NCBI GenBank assembly: GCA_964395315.1
Contig: CAYNBI010000004.1
Span: forward strand, 1-64,000
Source: CAVORB01 sp964395315
GTDB lineage: Bacteria; Pseudomonadota; Gammaproteobacteria; Chromatiales; Chromatiaceae
DNA: 64,000 nucleotides
Direction: 5' to 3'
Part shown: positions 28,818 to 36,867 of the stretch, in pieces
How positions within the stretch are numbered: the stretch's first letter is position 1
How the letters are laid out: the number at the start of each line of letters is the position of its first letter
Made by a program: the position numbers and the translations under genes
Notes under the pieces: model-generated
What the model was told of the DNA's origin: nothing
Seen by the model: only the letters and a program-made list of their open reading frames with translations
The model's database searches: none

Positions 28818-29270
28818 ATGGGCGCACTGCGCATCACGATCGTCGGAGGGACCGGTTTCGTACGCCGGCACCTCAGGGATCGCCTGCTCCGCGCCGGGCA
28901 CTGGCTGAAGCTGGTCGCGCGCCACGTCGCCGAGGCGGCTGCTTCGATGGGGATCGGCCGTCTGATCCATATCTCCGCCCTGGGCGTATCCGAGGACGCT
29001 CCCTCCGCCGCCGACCGCTCGAAGGCGCCCGGGGAGCGGGCCGTGAGCGCCGTCTTCCCGAAGGGCGTGGTTCTGAGGCCGAGCCTGATGTTCGGCGAGG
29101 ACGATCACTTCCTCAGCCGCATCGCCGCCATGCCCCGCCAATCGCCGGTGATCCCCCTGATCGGTGCCGGGACCAGGGTACAGCCGACGCACGTCGACAG
29201 CCTGGGGGAGGGCATCGCCCGCATCCCGGACCACCAAAGCGACGCGGCGCCCTCTACCAGGTCGCCGGGC
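28818..29270 (+). pseudogene. NDUFA9-like NAD(P)-binding epimerase/reductase, internally deleted
   Basis: ATG 28818 starts MGALRITIVGGTGFVRRHLR, the Rossmann G-x-x-G-x-x-G of atypical SDR proteins of the complex I NDUFA9 type. It then jumps from LKLVARHV directly to AEAAASMGIGRLIHISALGV, so some 80-90 residues, including the rest of the cofactor domain, are deleted. It continues FPKGVVLRPSLMFGEDDHFL and THVDSLGEGIARI, then shifts frame near 29240. The end, ALYQVAGPEASTLEGLV, merges directly into a PAS-domain remnant. Not functional. Confidence 0.6.
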
Positions 29271-29830
29271 CGGAGGCGTCCACGTTGGAGGGACTGGTGC
29301 GCGAGCCGGTGGTGACTTTGGACAAACACCTGCGGGTGCGGAGCGCCAACCGCTCTTTCTACCGGACGTTCCGGGTGTCGCCGCAGGAGACCGAGGAACG
29401 GCTCCTCTATGAACTCGGCAACCGGCAGTGGGACATCCCCCCGCCTGCGCACCCTGCTCGAAGAGTCCCTGCCCGCGAACGTCTCGTTCGACGACTTCCA
29501 GGTCGAGCATGACTTTCCCTACATCGGGCGCAAGGTCATGCTGCTGAACTTCCGCCACCTCCGGCAGGCGGGGGCCGAGCTGATTCTCCTGACGATCGAG
29601 GACGTGACCGAGCGGCGGCGGGTCGAGGCGAAACGCCATGCCATTGAGACCCGCTTCACGTCCCCGGCGAAGAACATCCGGGGCCACTCCATCTTGACCC
29701 TCAATCCCGACGGCCGGGTCACCAGCTGGAACGTCGCCGCCGGGCAGATCCTGGGCTACACCGAGACCGAGGCGACCGGGCAACACTTCTCGTTCATCTT
29801 CACCACCGCAGCAAGACGAGAATCAGAGCG
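29262..29830 (+). pseudogene. PAS-domain sensor remnant (CheR-associated PAS type)
   Basis: VREPVVTLDKHLRVRSANRS and FYRTFRVSPQETEERLLYEL begin a PAS module of the type that follows CheB-CheR. After a frameshift near 29430 it continues LRTLLEESLPANVSFDDFQV and LILLTIEDVTERRRVEAKRH, and a second PAS starts with ILTLNPDGRVTSWNVAAGQI before sense is lost about 29820. No kinase domain is left. The 5' end is joined to the NDUFA9-like remnant. Confidence 0.65.
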
Positions 29831-30050
29831 GCCTTTGTCGGACCTCCGGTTGCTGTTCTTGTGCTCCAGTGGGATGAGCTTCCAATCCCGCCGCCGGACC
29901 GATTCCTGCGGCGTAGACCTGGTGCTCGCTCCCACCACGGCCCGGGACCGCTGTTGAAAGAAGGGCCTTACTCGTCACAGTCGCACGGACGTCCACTTCT
30001 CGTACCGATCGCCTGCTGACTCTCACCACAGGCAGTGCCAGCATACGTGA

Positions 30051-30345
30051 ACCTGCCGCTCGGCCACCTGGAAGCAGAACGAGCCAAGCGCCCTGCCCCT
30101 CGCGGCACGGGACGCGATCACCGACCGGTCCAATCTGGTCGTGGCCGGTAGCGCGTCGCTATGGGAGTGCGCGATCAAGGCATCGATCGGCAAGCTCGAT
30201 CCAGCGTATGACTTCATTGATTCGGTCCCGGAGACGGCATACGAGGTGTTGCCCACTCGTATCCCGCACCTCCACATCTATCGCACCCTTCCGATGCACG
30301 ATCGCAGGCGTCTCCCCTTGCTGACTCGTGGCGCATCCAGCGGGT
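30051..30345 (+). pseudogene. VapC-like PIN-domain toxin remnant
   Basis: The plus strand reads LPLAARDAITDRSNLVVAGS, ASLWECAIKASIGKLDPAYD and FIDSVPETAYEVLPTRIPHL. This is the middle of a PIN-domain toxin (S-x-x-S-x-W-E-x-A-I-K-x-x-x-G-K-L). The N-terminal L-D-T-H with the first catalytic Asp is not found, and the C-terminal D-P-F-D-R region is altered to MHDRRRLPLL. No antitoxin gene precedes it. It lies between the decayed PAS gene and the end of the catalase-like gene. Confidence 0.6.
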
Positions 30346-30380
30346 GTGGGCGATGTCCCTCGGCTTGCACTCCGGGCGTG

Positions 30381-31613
30381 TCAGTCGAAGGTCTCGTCGC
30401 CGGTAGGCTCGTAGCGCTGGACCTGGTTCATGTCGTGGCGCAGCTGCGAGAGCTCCCAATACATGCGTCTGCGGGCACGGCTCTGGTTCCCGAGAGGGCG
30501 GTGCTCGGCGATGCAGTGCCAGGGGTTGTAGGACAGCCGCCGGGCGAAGGCGATCTGCCCCGGCGAGGCGAAACGCTGGCGGGGGATGTGCAGCGTGGCT
30601 GCTGAGATCCTCGGGGAGAGCCGCTCGGGCCATAGCACGCCTGCGTTCTCGATCGGCATGCGGTGCGGGTCCGTCTGGCGCTGGATACGGAAGTCCAGGT
30701 CCACGTCGCCATGGTCCAGCGCGGCAATCATGGCGTCGCGCAGATAGTCATCCGGGGGACGCCGCGGCAGGCGCGGGATCGGCGTCCTCTTCTTGGTCGT
30801 CGGCCACACGGAGTATTGCATGGCCTGGCCCTCTCCGAGCAGGTAGGGTACGCAGCTGAAGTAGGGCGCCTCGAAGGGGCTGGACTGGGTCTTGGTCCAC
30901 AGGCCCTGCATGATGCCGTCCAGGATGTGGGGGTTACGGAAGTTGAGGAAGTGGAAGATCGCCGCGTTCTTGAGGCTCCACTTTTGCAGGTGGGCATTCT
31001 CGCGGGTGTTTGGGGTGACGAAGGTCGGGGTCGAGACGCCGAAGAAGTCCTGGGTGAAGCGCTCGTCGTCCGAGAGCTTGGGGCCCGGAACGCCCATCAG
31101 CTTGATGCTGATGCTCATGAAGCCGACATCATCGATGTCCGGGGTGACGTAGGGCCCTGGGCCGGAGAAGCGCACCCAGGCGCGGTAGGTGTGCGGTTCG
31201 GCGAAGATGCCGTGGCGAAGCTCCGGCGGCAGGCCGTCGTGGACCACGAATGTGGCGCGGACCATGCCGTGGGTCTTGGTGTTTCCGCCGCGCTCGAAGC
31301 CTCCGGGCTTCCATAGGCCCTTCATCTGCGCGGTGAAGGTGTCGATGATCGACTGAAGCCAGACCTCCTCGTTGGGGATTGGGCGCTCCTCGGCCAAGGC
31401 GAGCCCCTCGTCCTTGCGCCGCAGGTTGATGAGCCAGGTGACCAGGCGAGCAACGGGGTCGCGTAAGGTGGCGTCGAAGGCGGGGCGGATGAAGGGGTCG
31501 ATGCGCCGCTCCAACTGGGTGGCCTTCAACAGACCGTCGGCAATGAAGTCCAGTAGGGCATTGCCCGTGTTGGCCGGCGGCACCGGCCGACTGCGGTTGG
31601 AGTCGATGGGCAT
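30381..31613 (-). CDS. Catalase-like haem protein (catalase-related family)
   Basis: A 410-residue protein of the catalase superfamily, shorter than true catalases (about 480-500). The distal haem region is KTHGMVRATF with His115, followed by YRAWVRFSGPGP in place of catalase RFST. The proximal end is ARRLSYNPWHCIAEHRPLGN with the likely haem-ligand Tyr362, then QSRARRRMY. Relatives include small catalase-related peroxidases and allene-oxide-synthase-like proteins, so peroxide breakdown or fatty-acid hydroperoxide chemistry are both possible. No signal peptide. It is the last gene of a six-gene operon, starting 4 bases after the DyP stop. Confidence 0.8.
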   Translation of the reverse strand: MPIDSNRSRPVPPANTGNALLDFIADGLLKATQLERRIDPFIRPAFDATLRDPVARLVTWLINLRRKDEGLALAEERPIPNEEVWLQSIIDTFTAQMKGLWKPGGFERGGNTKTHGMVRATFVVHDGLPPELRHGIFAEPHTYRAWVRFSGPGPYVTPDIDDVGFMSISIKLMGVPGPKLSDDERFTQDFFGVSTPTFVTPNTRENAHLQKWSLKNAAIFHFLNFRNPHILDGIMQGLWTKTQSSPFEAPYFSCVPYLLGEGQAMQYSVWPTTKKRTPIPRLPRRPPDDYLRDAMIAALDHGDVDLDFRIQRQTDPHRMPIENAGVLWPERLSPRISAATLHIPRQRFASPGQIAFARRLSYNPWHCIAEHRPLGNQSRARRRMYWELSQLRHDMNQVQRYEPTGDETFD

Positions 31614-31617
31614 CGCA

Positions 31618-33102
31618 TCACCTCCGTGGCGTCTGACGGGCCAGGTACCGAATGGCGCGGATGCCTGGCAGGAAAAAATAGGCCCCGCCGCGAACCTGGA
31701 CGAAGCGCGGCAGGCCGCAGAGACGCCGGTCTGGCCCGTCCCGGCGGGGGATCGAGAAGCAGCTCACCGCCTCGCCGTCCGGGTCCGGCATTCGGTGGCC
31801 GAGCAGCGGATCGGTCTCGCCGTGAAGGCCGGCAAACCGCGAGCCCATGATCCAGGCGTTTTGCACGAACTCGAACTGTCGACCGATGTTGGCCGCGAGG
31901 CAGATGAAGTGCAGGCCCGCATCCGCAGCGCGCTGTGGCTCCGCCAGCACCTCCTCCGGGGACAGGTGGTGTCCGTAGGCGCGTCCGCGGCGCAAGAGCC
32001 GGTGGAATCGGGTTGAGGCGATCAGGTCCAGCTCCCGGGCGTCGGCGTCGAAACCGAAGAACCGGATCACGCGTGAGAAGAGCCCCCGGGTGCCGGCGGG
32101 ATAGTCCCCGTTGCGGGGGTTGGTGCGGCGGATATGGGCGCCGATCGGACAGTGCACGCCCTGGGGATCCTGATCGTAGTCGAAGGCGTTGGGCCCGTCG
32201 CTGGACGGGATCAGGGGCGCCCCATCCAGGGTCCGGCCGACCATCTTCTCCGCCGTCTGGCGGGCGACGTTGGGGTCCGCGTCCGCATGCTCGCTCAACC
32301 AGCGCCAGAACCCAGGCACGTCCTGGCGCAGCTGGCGCAGCACAAGGTAGCTGCCATTGCGGCCCAGATCGGCCATGTTCGGCTGGTCTTCCGCGCGCGC
32401 GAGCAGCTGGTCGGGGTCGAGAGCCGGATCCAGGAGGGGACGGCCGGTGTAGAGGCCGTACTCGTTGGGGTAGCCCAGCAGGAACTCGCCCAGGCAGGTC
32501 AGGTTGCGGTAGCCCAGTTGATCCCGATCCTCCACCGGTCGGCGCCGGTCCCAGTCCACCTCGGGCTGGGAGAGGCCGTCGCGAAAGCCGAAGGGCTCGC
32601 GGCCTTCCCGGTCCGCGGTCTCCAACGTCTGCAGCAGCTCGAAGCCGGGGGACCAGCGGTGCTCGAGCTCCCGTCGCCAGTCCGCGAGGCGCCCGGGCAG
32701 TGCATAAAGCAGGAGCAGGACGTGGGGCTGCCTATCCCCGCTGCCCCAGATCCAGCCGGAGGGGTGGCTGTCCGCCTGGTCGCCCAAGCGGCGGGAGCGG
32801 TCCTCGTCCCCGGCGATGCCGTCGAGAAACTCCTCGGCAAAACCATGCAAAAGTACCTCGTCGAGCCCCAGGGCTGCGAGTCCCGGCGCACTCACCGCCA
32901 GCTGCAGGACCGTCTCCGGTGGTGGGTCCGCGGGCTCGGCGGTCGCCACCGGCGCCCCGGCAAGGAAGGCGCGCGCCGCCGCGGCCTCCTTCACCCGCAG
33001 CAGCAGGAAGCAAGCCTCCGTGTGATGGCCATAGCCGTAACGCAGCAGTCCCTGCACGTCGCCCAGGTCGACCGGGACTTTGTTGGGGCTGTCTTCGCTC
33101 AT
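31618..33102 (-). CDS. DyP-type peroxidase
   Basis: A 494-residue dye-decolorising peroxidase. The GXXDG motif is GFRDG (172-176) with catalytic Asp175. The proximal haem ligand lies in CPIGAHIRRTNPR (His323), followed by the usual Arg. No twin-arginine or Sec signal is visible, so it is cytoplasmic or encapsulated rather than exported. DyP enzymes use hydrogen peroxide to oxidise bulky substrates. It sits directly before the catalase-like gene and after an unrecognised gene whose product has similar ferredoxin-like repeats, and should be co-transcribed with both. Confidence 0.9.
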   Translation of the reverse strand: MSEDSPNKVPVDLGDVQGLLRYGYGHHTEACFLLLRVKEAAAARAFLAGAPVATAEPADPPPETVLQLAVSAPGLAALGLDEVLLHGFAEEFLDGIAGDEDRSRRLGDQADSHPSGWIWGSGDRQPHVLLLLYALPGRLADWRRELEHRWSPGFELLQTLETADREGREPFGFRDGLSQPEVDWDRRRPVEDRDQLGYRNLTCLGEFLLGYPNEYGLYTGRPLLDPALDPDQLLARAEDQPNMADLGRNGSYLVLRQLRQDVPGFWRWLSEHADADPNVARQTAEKMVGRTLDGAPLIPSSDGPNAFDYDQDPQGVHCPIGAHIRRTNPRNGDYPAGTRGLFSRVIRFFGFDADARELDLIASTRFHRLLRRGRAYGHHLSPEEVLAEPQRAADAGLHFICLAANIGRQFEFVQNAWIMGSRFAGLHGETDPLLGHRMPDPDGEAVSCFSIPRRDGPDRRLCGLPRFVQVRGGAYFFLPGIRAIRYLARQTPRR

Positions 33103-33230
33103 GGCAATTGATTGTCAATGGTACGCACGGCGGGCCCCACGGACGTGCGGTTGGTCCGCCATGCGGGCCGAGCGCCCCCGATCCATTTGCGTTCGTACGC
33201 ACTCATTCGTGGACACTCTTCGATCCGGAG

Positions 33231-34529
33231 TCACAGGAGCCTCACCCAGGCGAGCGCCTGGTCCGCGGTCATCGCGCGTTTCTCCAGCCCGGCGCGGATG
33301 CGTCGGTTGCGCTCCAGGTCCTGCAGGCTGACCCCAGGATAGGCGTCGTACCAAACCTGACTGGGGATCTGGTGGGCGCGCTGGTAGCGCTTGAAGCAAC
33401 CCTCCCGGCGAGCGCCTCGCGCCACCAGCCAGCGGGTCTTGGGCCAGCCCACTCCGTTGCTGAAGATCAGGTTCAGCCCCCAGGCGACCTTGTTGATGAA
33501 GTCGTCCATGTAAGCCTCGTGGCTGCCGTCGTAGTTGCTGGCGAAGAGCACACGCAGACCACCGTCCATCACCACCCAGCGGGCGAAGTGTATGGTCTGC
33601 ACCCGCGCCAAGTGGCCGCGGTTGAACACGTGGCGGCAGCCATAGTCGATGGCCAGAAGCAGCACGCGAATCAGGATTCCCCGAAATGCACCTGGTTTGG
33701 CAGGACCCACGGCGCTGAACTGGTTGGTGAGCCCGTGGTCCTCCAGCTCCCGCAGCACCCGTAGGTGCTCCGGCCGGGGTGGCGGGCAGTGCTCCGGGTC
33801 GTCGCGCTCCAGGGCCCGCAGCCGCCAGGCGAGCCAAGGCAGGGAGACCAGCAGCAAAGGGGACAGGGCCAGGGCTGCCAATGGGACGCCGACCGCGTGC
33901 AGCAGGTTGCGCAACCGCCAGCCCAGCGGCGTGGGCTCCGGGCGGGTGAGGGCCAGCCGCCCCGCCCGGAACTCTTCGTCGACGAACTCGGCCAGCTCCG
34001 CGTGCACCCGACGGGCGTCGGCGGCGCCGGCGAGGCGCTCCCTCGGCACCCGGGCGGACAGGGCCCGCTGCAGTGCGCTCTCCTCGCGCACCTGGCGCAC
34101 CGTGCGGCCCCGCGTGTTGACATAGTTGGCCTGCACCTCCAGCGAACGCTCGCGCATCCAACCGACCAGATCCGCCCCGGCATCGAACCCCTCGCAGTGT
34201 GAGAAGAGCCGGAGCAGCCCCTCCCCGGCCACCTGGGACATCTCCGCCAGCAACTCGCAGGCCGGACCATCGCAGTCCCCGAGAAACACCAGCCGGAGGC
34301 CGAGCGCCGGCGCTTCGAGGCCGTAGAGCGAGAGGTCTGCCATGCCCGTATCGTCCAGCACGACCAGCCGGGCGAAGTGCAGCCGCTCCAAGCGCCCGAA
34401 GGGCACCACAGGGTTGTAGGGGTCCGCCACGCCAGGGACCCCGTTCATCGTCTCGAGCAGGGCCCGCAGGGATGCCTCCTTGCCGGGGGCGATCCGGGCG
34501 GCGATCATGAACGGGGCCTGGGGGGTCAT
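33231..34529 (-). CDS. Unrecognised 432-residue protein with duplicated ferredoxin-like modules
   Basis: No named family is recognised. The two ends contain related modules: LERLHFARLVVLDDTGM, then LRLVFLGDCDGPACELLAEM near residues 48-98; and VQTIHFARWVVMDGG, then LRVLFASNYDGSHEAYMDDF near 313-350. Both read I/L-H-F-A-R-x-V-V-x-D, a beta strand L-R-x-x-F, then D-G, consistent with an internal duplication of an alpha/beta (DyP-like) fold. A hydrophobic stretch around residues 205-235 (AVGVPLAALALSPLLLVSLP) may be a membrane anchor. It starts 4 bases after the small unrecognised gene, and DyP follows after 128 bases. Confidence 0.75.
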   Translation of the reverse strand: MTPQAPFMIAARIAPGKEASLRALLETMNGVPGVADPYNPVVPFGRLERLHFARLVVLDDTGMADLSLYGLEAPALGLRLVFLGDCDGPACELLAEMSQVAGEGLLRLFSHCEGFDAGADLVGWMRERSLEVQANYVNTRGRTVRQVREESALQRALSARVPRERLAGAADARRVHAELAEFVDEEFRAGRLALTRPEPTPLGWRLRNLLHAVGVPLAALALSPLLLVSLPWLAWRLRALERDDPEHCPPPRPEHLRVLRELEDHGLTNQFSAVGPAKPGAFRGILIRVLLLAIDYGCRHVFNRGHLARVQTIHFARWVVMDGGLRVLFASNYDGSHEAYMDDFINKVAWGLNLIFSNGVGWPKTRWLVARGARREGCFKRYQRAHQIPSQVWYDAYPGVSLQDLERNRRIRAGLEKRAMTADQALAWVRLL

Positions 34530-34533
34530 GGGG

Positions 34534-34965
34534 TCAGAACTGGAGACAAAAGTCTATGAGCCGGCTCTCGTCCCAGTAGACCTTGCCCAGGTAGAAGCCG
34601 GGGCCGATCTGCCGGATCTCATCGCGGATACGGCTGGCGATGAAGGAGGTGTCAGAGTAATCGAGGACGATGCACTCCTTGCCGTCCAGCCAGCTGTCGC
34701 CCTTGTAGACCTTTGCCACGATGGCCTCGATGCCGAAGATGGTGATGCGGTTCTTGAGGTAGCCCTTCTCGGCGTCGAACACCTTGCCCTGCCAGCCGAA
34801 GGTGTTGACTACCTTGGCGATGACATCCGAGTAGCGAGTGCCAGGGGCGATGATGGCCGTGCCCTCGGCCTCACCGTTGGGGATGTCCCCGGCGGGGCTG
34901 GCCTTGAACAGGTCGTCCAGTTCTTCCTGAGTCATGTCCAGGAGCTTCTCAACTGTGTATTCCAC
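34534..34965 (-). CDS. Unrecognised 143-residue protein of the peroxidase/GMC operon
   Basis: No known family is recognised. GTG 34965 is preferred because GGAGGAG lies 6 bases upstream; ATG 35010 would overlap the end of the GMC gene region without a ribosome site. The protein is soluble and aromatic-rich toward its end, with FGWQGKVFDAEKGYLKNRI, SWLDGKECIVLDYSDTSF and GPGFYLGKVYWDESRLIDF. The shape (small beta-rich protein binding a hydrophobic ligand) suggests a lipocalin-like or carrier role, but this is only an impression. It lies 41 bases after the GMC oxidoreductase and 4 bases before the 432-residue gene. Confidence 0.75.
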   Translation of the reverse strand: MEYTVEKLLDMTQEELDDLFKASPAGDIPNGEAEGTAIIAPGTRYSDVIAKVVNTFGWQGKVFDAEKGYLKNRITIFGIEAIVAKVYKGDSWLDGKECIVLDYSDTSFIASRIRDEIRQIGPGFYLGKVYWDESRLIDFCLQF

Positions 34966-35006
34966 GGTGGTCTCCTCCAATCGGGGGGCCCGGGAATCGG
35001 GCCCCG

Positions 35007-36857
35007 TCACATCTGCGCGCCCGCGTCCGCCAGGATCGCGTCCGCTGCCTTCTCGCCGATCATGTAGACGGCGCTGACCACGAAGAAGCCGGGGATGTGC
35101 GGGAAGACGGAGGCATCCACCACCCGCAGGCCCCGCGTACCGTGCACCCGAAATCGGCTGTCTAGCACCCCGCCCTCCTCCCGCGGACCGATGGCGCAGG
35201 AGCAGGAGGCGTGGTGTCCCCAGGCCGTGTCGCGCACGTACTGGGCCAGATCAGCGTCGCTCGCCACGGCGGGACCTGGCATCAGCTCCTCGGCGATGAT
35301 TCCCTCCTCGATCAGAGGCGCGGTCATCCGGCGCACGAAGCGGATGCCGTCCACCACCGCGGCCAGATCCCGGCCCCGGGTGTCGTCGCCTTCCTCGAAG
35401 TAATGGAAATTGATGTCGGGGGGATCGCGGGGATCGCTCGTGCGCAGCCGGACCCTCCCCCCGCGGTTGCGGGTGTGGGCCTTGAGGATCGCCCAGGTCA
35501 GCGCGTCATCGTGATCCCGTATCAGTCTCGAGTAGCCCTCGAAGTAGCCCTCGAAGCGGCCCATCAGGGCCATGCAGTAGATATCCGGCTCCCGTTCAGC
35601 CACGGCCGAGCGGCGCACCAGGGCCACGGCCGCGCCGTTGCTGCTGTATAGTCCGCTGCCGTCGGCGTGCCATTGCCGCCACTGGGGGTCGCCGGCGGCG
35701 AAGCGCACGCCTTTCAGGATCTCCCAGGGACGACCCATGCGGTGGGTGACGGCCACCTCGTAGCGGTCCTGGAGCCTGCGGCCAACGCCGGGCAGATCCG
35801 CCTGAACGGGTAACCCGTGGTCCCGCAGGTGCTCCGCCGGCCCGATGCCGGAGAGCATCAGCAGTTGAGGGGTGTTGAAGGCGCCGCCGGCCAGGATCAC
35901 CTCGCGGCTGGCCAGGAGCCGGCGCGGCTCGCCCGGGGTGCCGCCGGAATGGGGGTGCGCGCGGTAAAGGCGCTGGCCCTTGAGGTACTCCACGCCGTGG
36001 GCGCGTCCGTCCGTATCGAGCAGCACCCGGGTGGCGAGGGCATCGGTCTCCAGGTGGAGCCGGTCCGGGTGCCTCGCCGCCACCGCTAGGAGGCGCTCCC
36101 GGCTGCCCACCCGAACGTGGTCGCGAGTGGAGATGGGGGTGAAGCTCAGCCCCTCGAAGCTGCGCCGCAGCCAGGTGCGGCTGTTGGGATCGCCGCGGCG
36201 ACGCAGCCAGGAGAGGATCTGGGTCAGGGGCCTCGACATGCCCCGGACGCGGGCGCGCGCGGTCGCCAAGACCGTCGCCACCAGATCGTCGTCGCTCATC
36301 GCCTCCGCGGGCAGGGGCAACTCCGTGTCGAGCCAGCCGTCCCACCCGTGGCCCGTGGGGTCGATGCCGACGTGGCGCAGCAGCCGCCACAGGGGCCGGT
36401 AGCGGCAGGCCTCGACTCGGCGGGCATAGCGCCGCATCCGCCGGGCGGACCAGGTGTCGTCGCCGGTCAGCGCGGCGATGCGATCCCAATCGGAATCGTG
36501 CGGCAGCATGTAGATCATGGCATTGTGGGCGGTGCACCCCCCCAGGGCGGCGGCCCGAGGGTAGAATACGCCCTGCCCTGGCCGGTACTTGGGGTCGCGC
36601 CGCTGGCGCTCCTCGTCCGCGTAGTGGCGCACCATGAAGGCCCAGCTCATGGCCGGGCTCTCGGCGGCGAAGGGATGGAAGCAGGGAACGCGGTAGTCGT
36701 CCGGCATCCGCTCTTCGTCACTCGCCAGTGGGTCGCCCCCGGCCTCCAGCACGCAGACCCGCATCCCCGCTTCCGCCAGGCGGGCGGCCAGGGTGCCGCC
36801 GCCGGCCCCGGAGCCGACGACGATGTAGTCCCAGCTCGGTCCGTCGCTCTCGGCCAT
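35007..36857 (-). CDS. GMC-family FAD-dependent oxidoreductase
   Basis: A 616-residue flavoprotein. The N-terminal FAD site is YIVVGSGAGGGTLAARLAEA with a Glu-ending strand CVLEAGG. The GMC signatures are GGCTAHNAMIYM and GGAFNTPQLLMLSGIGP, and the catalytic His pair is WGHHASCSCAIG (548-549). The usual second catalytic His/Asn position falls in IPGFFVVSAVYMIGEKAAD, where Phe is found instead. GMC enzymes oxidise alcohols (choline, glucose, long-chain alcohols, sterols) and may deliver electrons to oxygen or to a cytochrome. No signal peptide is present. It begins 10 bases after the dihaem cytochrome gene, which suggests that the cytochrome could be its electron acceptor, although the compartments would have to match. 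Confidence 0.88.
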   Translation of the reverse strand: MAESDGPSWDYIVVGSGAGGGTLAARLAEAGMRVCVLEAGGDPLASDEERMPDDYRVPCFHPFAAESPAMSWAFMVRHYADEERQRRDPKYRPGQGVFYPRAAALGGCTAHNAMIYMLPHDSDWDRIAALTGDDTWSARRMRRYARRVEACRYRPLWRLLRHVGIDPTGHGWDGWLDTELPLPAEAMSDDDLVATVLATARARVRGMSRPLTQILSWLRRRGDPNSRTWLRRSFEGLSFTPISTRDHVRVGSRERLLAVAARHPDRLHLETDALATRVLLDTDGRAHGVEYLKGQRLYRAHPHSGGTPGEPRRLLASREVILAGGAFNTPQLLMLSGIGPAEHLRDHGLPVQADLPGVGRRLQDRYEVAVTHRMGRPWEILKGVRFAAGDPQWRQWHADGSGLYSSNGAAVALVRRSAVAEREPDIYCMALMGRFEGYFEGYSRLIRDHDDALTWAILKAHTRNRGGRVRLRTSDPRDPPDINFHYFEEGDDTRGRDLAAVVDGIRFVRRMTAPLIEEGIIAEELMPGPAVASDADLAQYVRDTAWGHHASCSCAIGPREEGGVLDSRFRVHGTRGLRVVDASVFPHIPGFFVVSAVYMIGEKAADAILADAGAQM

Positions 36858-36867
36858 GACGAAGACC

